Shown: in pieces, positions 16,499 to 25,672 of the stretch
How positions within the stretch are numbered: the first letter of the stretch is position 1
Layout of the letters: every line of letters starts with the position of its first letter
Assembly (NCBI RefSeq): GCF_900564155.1
Contig: NZ_LS999839.1
Location: 4,399,097-4,463,096, forward strand
Reading direction: 5' to 3'
DNA from: Pedobacter schmidteae
GTDB lineage: Bacteria > Bacteroidota > Bacteroidia > Sphingobacteriales > Sphingobacteriaceae
DNA length: 64,000 bases
Made by a program: the position numbers and the translations under genes
The notes under the pieces: generated by a model
Seen by the model: only the letters and a program-made list of their open reading frames with translations
Told to the model about the DNA's origin: nothing
The model's database searches: none

Positions 16499-18055
16499 AT
16501 GAAGATAATACGATTACAAGTAACAAATCTAGTTGTAATAATGACAGTGCTACTGGGCTGCGTTAAAGACAAAGGCAACTACGAGTTACACGAGATACCG
16601 GGAGTTAATAATAAGGGGTATACGATACAAGTCAATGGGAATCCTGTACCTGCTCAGGATATGGCTAATCTAACAATCAATACAAATGATCGACTGCAGA
16701 TTAGTTTTAATGAAGAGATAGAAAACGGGATTGATCCGGCATATCAATGGATGGTGTATGAGATAGATCCTGTGCTCAAACCTGGAGCAGTGCCTGATCC
16801 TGCGGCTCAGATCGCCATAACCAAAGATCTGGATCAAAGCTTTTCAAAAGGACCTGGTAAATACAAACTCTATAGGAAACTGACTAACAGAAATAATGGA
16901 GACGCTTACTTCGCAGAATTTATGCTAACAGTGGAGTCTATCAATGGACTGCTGGTATATCAGGCAGATGCAAATAATCGAGGTGATTATAGTTCAGTGC
17001 GTACTACCGAAATGAATCTGGGTTTAGCTGACAGTAAAATGGGGGTAAGGCATCAGGTGTATACTATGCTCAATCCAACTCATCCTATTCAGAATCCAAC
17101 ACAACTGTGGTTGAGGCAGGTAGGTGATCCTTCGTTTGACAATCAGATATTCGCCATTTCTGACGGTGGAATAGTACAAGTCAATTATAAGACCCATTTA
17201 TGGCAACATAACAACAGTGCAACCATCTTTGCTTTTCCTCTAGATGGTAGTTTTGCGCCACAAGGTCATATGAATGGTAGCAATAAATTGGAATATCTGG
17301 TGCAGAATGAACAGCTGTTTAACATAAATTATTTGGATGGTGGAGCAGCTCCTAAGTTTGTACAGCTCAGTGAAACTGGTACGGCATATTCACCCTACAT
17401 GATGACTATACCGACCGATAAGCAAACTTTTAGGACGTTTAGTAACGTGGTATTCAATAAAACATTCCAAAGATTTGAATATGACAATTTGGGATTTCTA
17501 AGTTCTTTCTTTTACGCTCCAGGAAACCTGGGGCAATCGGATGTAGACATATCGGCCACCCAAATGAATTTAATCTATATGGATAAAGGAAGAGATTATT
17601 ATATAGATGCAATTATGGAGCAAAGCACTGGAAAAATAAATTATGTTCGATTTGATATTACAAATCCAAATGCTGCAACCTGTACACATAATATTGACCT
17701 GTCTACACTTTCAAATCAGGTTACGAAACATAGTCTTTGGGCAATTTCAGAACGTGGTCCAATAGCCTTTTCTGCAATAGGCAACAAGGTTTATGTCTTG
17801 AATTATGAGCAGGAGACACTGCAATTATCAATAGCTGATGTGCCTGCTAGTGCAACGGTCTCAGTTATCAAAATTCTTAAGGATAAGCTAAATCCAGCCT
17901 ATGATAATGCGATTTTGTATATCGCCTATAACCAGGGGAATCAAGGAACACTGCTACAATATGAATTCAATCCACTAAGCGGCCAATTAAAAACAAATAC
18001 TAAAAAAACATTCGATGGTTTTGGAAAGATTCTGGACCTGAAATTAAAAAAATAA
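16499..18055 (+). CDS. PKD-like family surface lipoprotein
   Basis: I select the ATG at 16499 (MKIIRLQVTNLVVIMTVLLGC), which places a lipobox LLGC correctly; an in-frame ATG at 16460 would overlap the previous gene and bury the signal. About 518 residues. The N-terminal part (about 25-160) resembles the PKD-like domain found in the fourth gene of SusC/SusD/DUF4843 operons, and the rest is beta-rich and may form a propeller-like ligand-binding unit. Acts at the cell surface. Order and spacing match a conserved uptake operon; ligand unknown. Confidence 0.75.
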   Translation: MKIIRLQVTNLVVIMTVLLGCVKDKGNYELHEIPGVNNKGYTIQVNGNPVPAQDMANLTINTNDRLQISFNEEIENGIDPAYQWMVYEIDPVLKPGAVPDPAAQIAITKDLDQSFSKGPGKYKLYRKLTNRNNGDAYFAEFMLTVESINGLLVYQADANNRGDYSSVRTTEMNLGLADSKMGVRHQVYTMLNPTHPIQNPTQLWLRQVGDPSFDNQIFAISDGGIVQVNYKTHLWQHNNSATIFAFPLDGSFAPQGHMNGSNKLEYLVQNEQLFNINYLDGGAAPKFVQLSETGTAYSPYMMTIPTDKQTFRTFSNVVFNKTFQRFEYDNLGFLSSFFYAPGNLGQSDVDISATQMNLIYMDKGRDYYIDAIMEQSTGKINYVRFDITNPNAATCTHNIDLSTLSNQVTKHSLWAISERGPIAFSAIGNKVYVLNYEQETLQLSIADVPASATVSVIKILKDKLNPAYDNAILYIAYNQGNQGTLLQYEFNPLSGQLKTNTKKTFDGFGKILDLKLKK

Positions 18056-18076
18056 CATATTATTAAATTAAAAAAG

Positions 18077-20077
18077 ATGAAAAAAATAATTCTATTCCTT
18101 CTGATTTTATTCCCTATTTGTACCATTGCACAGGTGAAATTTGAGGAGACTAATATTAAAAAAGCGCTGGAAAGGGCCAAAAAGGAAAACAAAGGCTTAA
18201 TCGTTGATGTAATATCCGGAAGGGTAGATAAGGTGAATATAGATAAAGTGCTTTCAGATAAAGCTGTTGCTCAGCTTATGCTTAAAAACTTTATTCCGGT
18301 TCGTATCAATTTGATGAAATCCGAAAATGAAGATTTTGCAGAGTATATCGCTAATCTATCTTACCCGGTTGCGGTATTCCTAAATCAAAAAGGGAACATA
18401 CTAGGAGCATGTCATTGGGATGCAATACCTATGGGGTTTGAAAACTTTAGCAAGGTACTAGATGCGGCTATTAAAGCAGATATTGAAAAAAAAGCTAACA
18501 CGAAGAAGATTGAGTTTTTGGACATAGATTACAAGCAAGCATTAGAAATGTCCAAAACAACTGGCAAACCGGTTTTTGTGGATTGTCATTTTGTAGGCTG
18601 TGGGCCATGTAAAAAAATGGTTGTTGATGTATTTAATCTGGACCGGGTGGCCGACTTTTATAACCAGAACTTTATTTGTATTCAAATTGATCGCGATAAA
18701 GATCCTCACGGCGTATGTGGAAAGTTCAAAGTATTTGGATTTCCTGGCTTTTTATACATCAATGCTGCGGGTAATTTAATCACAAAGGAGGATGGATTTA
18801 AAGCACCGGATGATTTTATGGCATTGGGACGTAAGGCATTGACTGCTCACAAAGATGGTACCACAACTGGTGGTCAAAGTACTTCAGGCAGTAGCTCAAG
18901 TCCACAGGCTACAGGGATGGCAACAGGTGCAACAGCAGTTCCTATGATGGGGAGTGTTGCTGCAAGTAGTAGTTCGGCTAGCGCTGCGGTTGCGATGACC
19001 TCTAATGGGACAAATGTTAACGCGATACAGTTTGAAAAATTAAGTCTTGAAGATGCGATCGCAAAAGCAAAGAATGAGAACAAGATTATTTATGTAGATA
19101 TGAGTGCCAGCTGGTGCCAGCCTTGCAAAATGATGCAGGAGAAAGTATTTCCAGATCCACAAGTAGTAGAATATCTAAACAAGAATTTCATTAGCATATA
19201 TTTTCAATGCGATTTAGACAGTGCACTGTCTAATGTTTACCGGGATAAATACATTTCTACAGCCTTTCCTACTCATTTATTAATAGACAAGAATGGTGAA
19301 CTCATTCATAAATTTGTAGGTTATATGAGTGTAACTTCATTTTTAGCAGAATTGAATAAGGGGGTACTTGCCAACACAGGTCTAAATTCCTTCACCAAAA
19401 GATACAATGGCGGAGAAAGATCGGCTGCTTTTATGAATGAATACATCACTATGCTTGCCAATGCCAACGAGGGACAAAGGGCATCTGGTTTGGCTTCAGA
19501 ATATTTGAAAACACTATCAGTAAATGATCTGGCTAATAAAAAGACATTTTACCTGATTAGTGAATTTGTTAGGGATTTGGATTCTGACTTGGCGCAGAAA
19601 ATTTTGAACAACAAACCAATCTTTGAAAAAAATGTGGGTAAAGCAGATGTAGATGCTTATGAAAGGATGCTATGGTTAATCAAAGCTACGTCGTTTGTAA
19701 CTAGAAAAGATGGTGAAAAAGTATTAGATAAAACCGGATATGATTCTTTTGTCAAACGAATAGAGGCTAGCGGAATTGATAAAGATGATTATGTAAAGAT
19801 GACTTCTTCGATGGACAATTATCATCAGACAGGTGATTGGAATAGTTACGTCAATGAAGCTGTAGCTTATATGAAGAAGAAAAAGAGTAAGGCAAGTCTT
19901 ATGTGGACCTGGAACTGGGGATCTCGCCTGCAAAGCGGTTGCGAGGATAAAGACTTGAGAACAAAATATGTTCAGGAACTCGAGCCAAACTATGAACTGG
20001 TTAAAGCATCTGATCGGGATCAAGCGATGGTTTGGGCAGCATCTATGAAAATTTTGATTAATGATCTAAAAAAATAA
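18077..20077 (+). CDS. Secreted protein with three thioredoxin-like domains
   Basis: 666 residues with a signal peptide (MKKIILFLLILFPICTIAQ). Three thioredoxin-fold units are visible: residues about 20-140 without a CxxC motif (degenerate), about 150-255 with GCGPCKK, and about 320-435 with SWCQPCKMM. A Ser/Gly/Ala/Thr-rich linker (about 258-318) separates the second and third. The C-terminal 220 residues are helical. It is likely a periplasmic disulfide reductase or folding factor tied to the uptake operon. It begins 21 bases after the lipoprotein gene and is followed by a terminator. Confidence 0.85.
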   Translation: MKKIILFLLILFPICTIAQVKFEETNIKKALERAKKENKGLIVDVISGRVDKVNIDKVLSDKAVAQLMLKNFIPVRINLMKSENEDFAEYIANLSYPVAVFLNQKGNILGACHWDAIPMGFENFSKVLDAAIKADIEKKANTKKIEFLDIDYKQALEMSKTTGKPVFVDCHFVGCGPCKKMVVDVFNLDRVADFYNQNFICIQIDRDKDPHGVCGKFKVFGFPGFLYINAAGNLITKEDGFKAPDDFMALGRKALTAHKDGTTTGGQSTSGSSSSPQATGMATGATAVPMMGSVAASSSSASAAVAMTSNGTNVNAIQFEKLSLEDAIAKAKNENKIIYVDMSASWCQPCKMMQEKVFPDPQVVEYLNKNFISIYFQCDLDSALSNVYRDKYISTAFPTHLLIDKNGELIHKFVGYMSVTSFLAELNKGVLANTGLNSFTKRYNGGERSAAFMNEYITMLANANEGQRASGLASEYLKTLSVNDLANKKTFYLISEFVRDLDSDLAQKILNNKPIFEKNVGKADVDAYERMLWLIKATSFVTRKDGEKVLDKTGYDSFVKRIEASGIDKDDYVKMTSSMDNYHQTGDWNSYVNEAVAYMKKKKSKASLMWTWNWGSRLQSGCEDKDLRTKYVQELEPNYELVKASDRDQAMVWAASMKILINDLKK

Positions 20078-20096
20078 ACATTAAGCATCATCTCTG

Positions 20097-20124
20097 GCAA
20101 GCAGTTATTACGTTAACTGCTTGC
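20097..20124 (+). terminator. Terminator of uptake operon 1
   Basis: GCAAGCAGTTA (20097-20107) pairs with TAACTGCTTGC (20114-20124), followed by TTTGCATTTT. It separates the thioredoxin-fold gene from the sigma factor gene. Confidence 0.8.
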
Positions 20125-20171
20125 TTTGCATTTTGGATTAATTAGTGTATATAAAGGTTGTTTGATATAAA

Positions 20172-20716
20172 ATGGAAAGTAGCAATACAGATAGTAAGAA
20201 AAAGGAATTACTGCTTTTTAATCAGCTGTTTGAAAAATATCGAACAGCCCTCATTGGTTTTGCTATTAGCTACCTTAAAGATAAAGATGATGCTGAAGAC
20301 GTTGTCCAAGATGTATTTTCGAAGATATGGGACCGTATAGGCAACATTGAAGAAAACAAAGACGGGAAAAGCCTGCTCTTTACCGCTACTAAAAAGCCTG
20401 TATAAGCCATTTACGTCATAAGGCCAGCAGCAATAGATATCAAGTCTCTGTTCTGGCTAAAATAGAATTGATTGCATTGGAAAACTCTACCATCGAAAGA
20501 ATAGAATTTAATGAGTTGCAGGGGCAAATTAACTCAATCATACGGACGCTTCCCGAAGATTATCAGGAAATATTTTATATGAATAGGGAAGAGGGACTTC
20601 GCTACATTGATATTGCCAAACATAAAAATATTTCCATAAAAACAGTAGAAAAGAAAATCAGTCTTACCCTAAAAAAACTAAGGAATAGCATTACAAACTA
20701 CATTTGGTTCCTTTAG
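20172..20716 (+). pseudogene. ECF sigma factor with a frameshift
   Basis: The first part (ATG at 20172) encodes sigma region 2: FNQLFEKYRTALIGFAIS ... DAEDVVQDVFSKIWDR, then stops at 20403-20405. The rest continues in the -1 frame from about 20396 (ACISHLRHKASS) into region 4: LPEDYQEIFYMNREEGLRYIDIAKH. Adding one A to the run AAAAA (20391-20395), or a -1 ribosomal slip on AAG, restores a single protein of about 181 residues. Either the gene is inactive, the run is a sequencing error, or expression depends on slippage. It is the natural partner of the FecR protein at 9666, but sits at the far end of the cluster. Confidence 0.85.
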
Positions 20717-20849
20717 AAAGGAAGATCTTTGTTTAACCTCAATTAGGCTTCTTTCAAAAAAATCATATGGACGTCTTCGGTTGTCAATATTTCTTGAAAG
20801 AAATACAAAGTGGGCATTACTACTCTTTAAAATTCGTTTAGAAGCAATA

Positions 20850-20886
20850 CTTTTGTTAAGATTTAGTCTTTAATTCTTAACAAAAG
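20850..20886. repeat. Perfect 12-base inverted repeat
   Basis: CTTTTGTTAAGA (20850-20861) and TCTTAACAAAAG (20875-20886) with a 13-base loop. No U-tract follows on either strand, so it is not a standard terminator. It lies in the AT-rich gap 20717-21306, in which I see no gene; the rest of that gap is T-rich spacer. Confidence 0.6.
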
Positions 20887-21306
20887 GAATCAATGATATT
20901 TGAGCGATCCGCTTAGTTGCAATGATAAGATAAATGAATAGATTAAAGGGTGAAAATGACTTAGTATCTTAGAATTAGACATTAATCACTTGTTGAGGCC
21001 ATATTTAAATTTGTACTTTTAGTAGATGATAGTTGATTGATTTTCAAAGCATTAATATGATATCAAAAAGTTACTTAAAAATGTTGCGAAAAATTGACAA
21101 TCAAACAGTTGTTTGTTTTGTTTTTTGTACTCTTTAGGTATTGTTTTGGTTTTAAGTTATTGTTTATCATATTGTTATATATTTTGTATTGGAAAGTAAC
21201 TTGTGTTTCCGATGCTTTCTTTTGTTTTCATATTTATTGATAGTCAAGTAGGCTAAGTCATTTTTCTCTAATACAGATTTAAATGTCAAAAGATAGTTCT
21301 AAGCAA

Positions 21307-21396
21307 ATGAAAAAACAATTACTCACAATGAAAAGCAAAACTAAAATATTCCTAATCCTAACGTTAGCATTTCCTATTCTTGGATGTAACCAATAA
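21307..21396 (+). pseudogene. Lipoprotein signal peptide with early stop
   Basis: ATG at 21307 opens 29 codons: a lysine-rich start, a hydrophobic core (IFLILTLAFPILGC) with a lipobox cysteine, then N-Q and TAA at 21394. The same frame continues after the stop for 16 codons (QNQNTTTQIIKTESNN) to a TGA. The CAA-TAA-CAA context suggests a C-to-T change in a glutamine stretch. It may be a truncated lipoprotein gene, or a genuine very short lipopeptide. Confidence 0.4.
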
Positions 21397-21443
21397 CAAA
21401 ATCAGAACACTACTACACAAATCATCAAGACCGAATCAAATAA

Positions 21444-21659
21444 TTGAACCAAAGATCAAAAAGAAATATTCATATGATGAGCAAATCCTCTGCAAATGCG
21501 CAAAAAATTGCACAGGAAACGCTAGATAACAGGATCATCACAACCTACAAATCACAGAAACCCGCTTTCCTAAAAAGACTGAGTTCCAACCTTAACCAAA
21601 TATTTTTTAGATCGTTAAAAAAATCTGCTACGCAAATAGATTGCGCAGTTTGTATGTAG
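21444..21659 (+). CDS. Hypothetical 71-residue basic protein
   Basis: The frame opens with TTG at 21444; an ATG pair at 21474-21479 (MMSKSSANAQKIAQETLDN) is a more likely start, giving about 61 residues. The product is basic and helical and ends with two cysteines (DCAVCM). No family is recognised. It lies 36 bases before the DUF5677 gene on the same strand and downstream of the truncated lipoprotein, in decayed-looking sequence. Confidence 0.3.
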   Translation: MNQRSKRNIHMMSKSSANAQKIAQETLDNRIITTYKSQKPAFLKRLSSNLNQIFFRSLKKSATQIDCAVCM

Positions 21660-21694
21660 ATTTGTTTAGTTAATCAATAAACGACATTATCGAT

Positions 21695-22675
21695 ATGGAT
21701 TCCAAAAGAGAAACAATTTTTTCACGCACGCTCATCGACGAAGATAAAGTCCAACTAAAAGAACTCTCCACTGTCTTAGATAGAACTGTGGATTTCGGGG
21801 CAGCTATACTCGAAGCTGATTTTGCACGAGGCGGAGATGAATTAGACCTGCCACCAATACTGTTTCTTAAAAACCTGATAAGCAATATAGATGGTATTTC
21901 GGTGTTAGTTGCCAACTCCATCATTGAACCTTGTAACACGCTATTAAGAACATTGCTGGAAAACTTCCTTTCGCTGGAATACCTGCTTGAAGATAATGCC
22001 GGCTCAGGGCAGCGTTCAAGAAATTTTATGGTCTGGGATTTTGTGGAGCGACGCAAATGGGTCAAAAAGGGCGATGTAAATAGTCCTGAACATGCCCAGT
22101 TGGCCGAAAAATTTAAACATGACAAGCGACTTTTCGATAGCCCGGTGATGTCCTTTCCCATGGCGGACAAGATCTGCGAGTGGATAGATAAAGGTTTGAA
22201 CGGAAAAACCAATCAGGAGACCTGGCAAGAGTATCAAAGGACAAAGAAAACAAAAAAGAAAACCCCTGCATGGTACAGCTTATTTGATGGTCCGGACTCA
22301 CTTGAAGGACTTGCAGCCAGGGTCGGTTATCCCGCCCTTTATGAAATACTATACCGGGGTTTTTCACCTTCCAGCCACGGGAACAATATTGTACCTGGCA
22401 AAATTTCTTTTCCGGACGGTCCGCAGGTCAATATTGAACCCATACGTGACAAAACGCAGGCGTCCTCGACAGTGAACCATTGCCTACAGATCAGTAATCT
22501 GGCATTCCGGACTTACCTGAAGAAACGTGTACCGTTTATGGCAGAAAGTTATGGAGTATGGGTGGCTTATGCATATCCCTATAGCACGCAGCTGAACAAT
22601 GAAGTGAGCGAGATGATAAAAAAGGAAGATCGATTGCTTTTGGATAGGCTAGAGTTGAATGAGCGTTCTCGATAA
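21695..22675 (+). CDS. DUF5677-like protein
   Basis: 326 residues, soluble and largely helical. The central segment (NSIIEPCNTLLRTLLENFLSLEYLL, about 85-110) matches the arginine-glutamate helix motif of DUF5677 proteins, and the later FSPSSHGN resembles the conserved Ser/His loop of that group. Function of the family is not established; members are frequent in variable genomic regions beside defence genes. The gene is isolated, with no operon partner in the same direction. Start at the ATG giving MDSKRETIFSRTL. Confidence 0.65.
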   Translation: MDSKRETIFSRTLIDEDKVQLKELSTVLDRTVDFGAAILEADFARGGDELDLPPILFLKNLISNIDGISVLVANSIIEPCNTLLRTLLENFLSLEYLLEDNAGSGQRSRNFMVWDFVERRKWVKKGDVNSPEHAQLAEKFKHDKRLFDSPVMSFPMADKICEWIDKGLNGKTNQETWQEYQRTKKTKKKTPAWYSLFDGPDSLEGLAARVGYPALYEILYRGFSPSSHGNNIVPGKISFPDGPQVNIEPIRDKTQASSTVNHCLQISNLAFRTYLKKRVPFMAESYGVWVAYAYPYSTQLNNEVSEMIKKEDRLLLDRLELNERSR

Positions 22676-22937
22676 TTATTTAGTAAGCTTGACTGTGTAT
22701 TTCGGTGAAAGTAGTTCTTTTCCACTTTTGATACTTATTGGAGAAGCCAGGGGTATGAAAAAATACCACTTGAAAAAGATGTTGATGCTATAGGAAATAA
22801 ATCATGCGATGATTAAGTTCCAGTGTTTTATCAAGTTGAAGAGTTTGGACCAAAAGTTAAGCGATGTAACTTAATTTTGGACGTTTATCATTACTGAAAT
22901 GTTAAATGCCGTTGTAACCCTTCTCGTTTTTTTGTTC

Positions 22938-24149
22938 TTATTTCACCTCAAATTCATCATCCAGTAACATCAGCATCCGCACCAATAAAACCCTTATTGT
23001 TCGGGCACTGGTTTGGACCACATTCTTATACTTTGTACCCAAGCTACCAGCCGAAATTCCTGTCAAACCTGTACCTGGTGTTTGGAATATAGTTGCTACA
23101 AAAGCCAGCAACTCTGTCCTTACACCCGGATCTATTACCCTTGCCTGTACCATCAATTTGATCAGGTAAGCCAGGGCATCCACACTTAAGGGCGTACGGA
23201 TTTTATAATTACCCAACCTTACGTTCGGTACAACACCACCATTTTCTTTTGTTGCGGATGCCAATGCTGAGGTATGCAATTCCTGTCTTAGTTCTGCTGT
23301 TCTTTTTTCACGGATGTTGAGTTCCAGTTTAACAAAATCATATAGCACCTGACTTGTTTTTCTGCGTTTTTTATCATATCCCGGTACCGATCTCCGGTGA
23401 TGCCGATTACCGAAGTAATTTTCCCAGGCCCAAAGGTATTTAAACTGTTCTTCCTCTGCTATGCAAGCCGCCAGTTCATCGGATACCTTTTGCTGATAGT
23501 ACTTGGTAAACTCGGCGGTGTTGTAGTTTAGGCTGAGTAAAAGATTTAGCAGGTCCTCATCAATGCGTGTTTTAGTTGTTCGCCTGCTCAATTCCATTAA
23601 ACTTTCCTGCAGCTGTTTTACATAGGCCAACCGATAATAACTGCAGCGTTTGGCTTTTAACAGGTCGGCCATACCTTCCATAATCAGTTTTTGCAATTTA
23701 CCGTCAGCCCCCATGTTTTTTAAAGCATTTACCAGCAAATTCATATCGTTTTCTACAGCTACTTTTTCCCTTTTCAGGTGCAATACTGGGATTCGTGTTT
23801 CCATGTCCAGGTAAGTCTCACAATCGGAGGTGATTTTTTCCAGCACCTGATCCAGGCATTTGATAGTGGCGGTTTTTAAACCATCTATTTCAACAGGCAG
23901 GTTTTGGTATTTATCGATATGATCGAGCAGGTTGATGCACTCGGTTTGAATTTGCCTGACCTGCCGGCCAATAAGCCTTTTTTGAAAAATGCTATGTGTA
24001 AAAAAGTAAATCGTTTCAAACAGCTCTCTGGTAATGTCGGGCAGGCTACCCAGCCACACACTAATTTCCTGTTTGGTCAATTTGTGTTTATCTGCATCCA
24101 TGTCGTTCACGATCAGTGTCCGCAAGGTTAAAGTAGTATGTGTTCTCAT
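22938..24149 (-). CDS. Hypothetical helical protein coupled to a DUF6266 gene
   Basis: 403 residues, nearly all helical and rich in basic and acidic pairs. No catalytic motif is visible. The C-terminal 85 residues (LSVDALAYLIKLMVQARVI ... YKNVVQTSARTIRVLLV) faintly recall the C-terminus of RteC, a regulator of Bacteroides conjugative elements, but this is weak. Its ATG overlaps the stop of the upstream DUF6266 gene by ATGA, so the two are translated together. Some translation may start at the internal ATG giving MDADKHKLTKQEIS, which lines up better with a soluble N-terminus. Confidence 0.5.
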   Translation of the reverse strand: MRTHTTLTLRTLIVNDMDADKHKLTKQEISVWLGSLPDITRELFETIYFFTHSIFQKRLIGRQVRQIQTECINLLDHIDKYQNLPVEIDGLKTATIKCLDQVLEKITSDCETYLDMETRIPVLHLKREKVAVENDMNLLVNALKNMGADGKLQKLIMEGMADLLKAKRCSYYRLAYVKQLQESLMELSRRTTKTRIDEDLLNLLLSLNYNTAEFTKYYQQKVSDELAACIAEEEQFKYLWAWENYFGNRHHRRSVPGYDKKRRKTSQVLYDFVKLELNIREKRTAELRQELHTSALASATKENGGVVPNVRLGNYKIRTPLSVDALAYLIKLMVQARVIDPGVRTELLAFVATIFQTPGTGLTGISAGSLGTKYKNVVQTSARTIRVLLVRMLMLLDDEFEVK

Positions 24150-24790
24150 GGCTCCAACCTCCCTAAATATATGCTGTCAGCTATTTTTTTCCGGTTTAAA
24201 GAAGTTACACTCAAATACACTTCAATGGCTTTGCCGGCCATCAGCGGATTAAGATGAAAAGTGGTTTGCAAATCCGCTCTTCTTACTCCCCCAATAAATC
24301 CATCTATGATTTCAAGTTCCGGACAGTACAAGGCCAGCATCAGCTGATCATCAAATGAAGCGGTTCGCAGTTTATTTTGTTGCCATTTAATTTCAATCGT
24401 ATCAGCTGCAATTAAGTTCATCACCGGTTGATTAAGCCCGGGCAAATCGCCTGCACTAATGACTACCTTGGCGTAGTCTACTGCAAAAACGGGATAAGTA
24501 CCTGTAATCGCCTGATGATAAATCACCGAAAATGCTGCGCCCAATGCTGTTTTTCCTTCGGGTACATTTTTAAAGCCTACATCCACAAAGGGATGAAATG
24601 GAACCAGCCAGGTGCTTACCAGTTTAAATTTGGCTTCGTTGGCCAAACGCGCAGCCGATTTGATTAGTTTTGTTCTTTTTTGTGGTCTGGGTGCCTGCCT
24701 TAAATAAGGCTGCCCATTCCATGTTGCCCCTACAACCGATCCAATTTTCCCTGAAACCGGACCGAAAATTCCTTTTGGTAATTTTGCCAT
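24146..24790 (-). CDS. DUF6266 family protein
   Basis: 214 residues. The N-terminus KLPKGIFGPVSGKIGSVVGA with the following tryptophan and Tyr-Leu-Arg is the signature of DUF6266, a beta-rich family abundant in Pedobacter and relatives and often near mobile or tail-like genes. The remainder is predicted mostly beta. No signal peptide. It forms a two-gene unit with the helical protein at 22938. Function of the family is unknown to me; a structural or surface-binding role is only a guess. Confidence 0.75.
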   Translation of the reverse strand: MAKLPKGIFGPVSGKIGSVVGATWNGQPYLRQAPRPQKRTKLIKSAARLANEAKFKLVSTWLVPFHPFVDVGFKNVPEGKTALGAAFSVIYHQAITGTYPVFAVDYAKVVISAGDLPGLNQPVMNLIAADTIEIKWQQNKLRTASFDDQLMLALYCPELEIIDGFIGGVRRADLQTTFHLNPLMAGKAIEVYLSVTSLNRKKIADSIYLGRLEP

Positions 24791-24869
24791 TTCTCTGGTT
24801 TTTAAAAGTTCATTATTCCTATATCCTGGCTAGCTAAGCCCTACCTCTAAGGTGGTTTACAGCTTTCAT

Positions 24870-24884
24870 CTACCTGTCAGGTAG
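24870..24884. promoter_or_regulatory. Palindrome upstream of the DUF6266 gene
   Basis: CTACCTG-T-CAGGTAG, a perfect 15-base palindrome, followed by further AGGTAC/GTACCT runs up to about 24910. It lies 80 bases upstream of the DUF6266 start. It may be an operator. The remaining 24910-25293 gap holds only AT-rich spacer and a twice-occurring CAACCGCTTC (about 24952 and 24978). Confidence 0.35.
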
Positions 24885-25293
24885 GTAGGAGGTACCTGTT
24901 ATGTACCTGTTTATAGTAAGTCTGATCTCTTTCCAGTACTGTTCCCTAAGCAACCGCTTCAAACCCAGGCCTTACTCAACCGCTTCGCTAACACTGATCG
25001 AATGTAAACAGAAAAGTTACATGGTGTTAGTTTTCAGTAGGTTGTGACTGGTTTTGACGGGAAATGACTGGATTTGAACGAATTTGAGTGTAAGAAATCA
25101 GCAATAAAAAGGAGGCCTCATCGGCAATGATTTTTAATTATTGAATAAATTCTTAAATTGGAATTAAAATTAACGCTAATGCTCCATCTCCAATACAAAC
25201 AGATCCCGATAAACAATGGTACAGACATGATCTGGCCACCAGAATAGTTTTGGGGTATACCAGATTGTACATTTACTTAAGAAAGTCCTGATA

Positions 25294-25557
25294 CTATTTT
25301 TTCTCTAGAAGTTTTGTTAGTGAAGACTTCAAATAATAATACTTTCCGCCGATCAATTGTGTATTGATCATTTTCTTTTTTCTCCAACGGTATAATGTAC
25401 TGTCACCTACTTTAAGTAAGCGTTTGACATCGCTGTTGTCAAGTAATTCATCTTCAACAGGAAATGTGGTTGCAGCCCGCAATTCCATAAGGACGTCTTC
25501 TATTTGGTTAAGACGGTTTAATATTTTTAGTAATAAGTTTATGATTTTCAGTAACAT
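25294..25557 (-). CDS. Excisionase-type helix-turn-helix protein
   Basis: 87 residues. A hydrophobic, coiled N-terminus (MLLKIINLLLKILNRLNQIED) is followed by a MerR/excisionase-like HTH: LLDNSDVKRLLKVGDSTLYRWRK, then a basic wing (KMINTQLIGGKYYYLKSSL). Such HTH_17 proteins in Bacteroidota are often small regulators or excision factors of mobile elements. A second, distinct protein of this type is at 36607. No integrase is found nearby, so a link to an element is inference. Confidence 0.75.
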   Translation of the reverse strand: MLLKIINLLLKILNRLNQIEDVLMELRAATTFPVEDELLDNSDVKRLLKVGDSTLYRWRKKKMINTQLIGGKYYYLKSSLTKLLEKK

Positions 25558-25672
25558 GACTAGTTTACTTCAGACGACAGCGTTAAAACAAGCGATAATA
25601 TAAATTTCAAGTCTACACTAATTTAGCATCAGCCTCCCTAATATAAAATCAACTAATATTAATTTCAATCCT

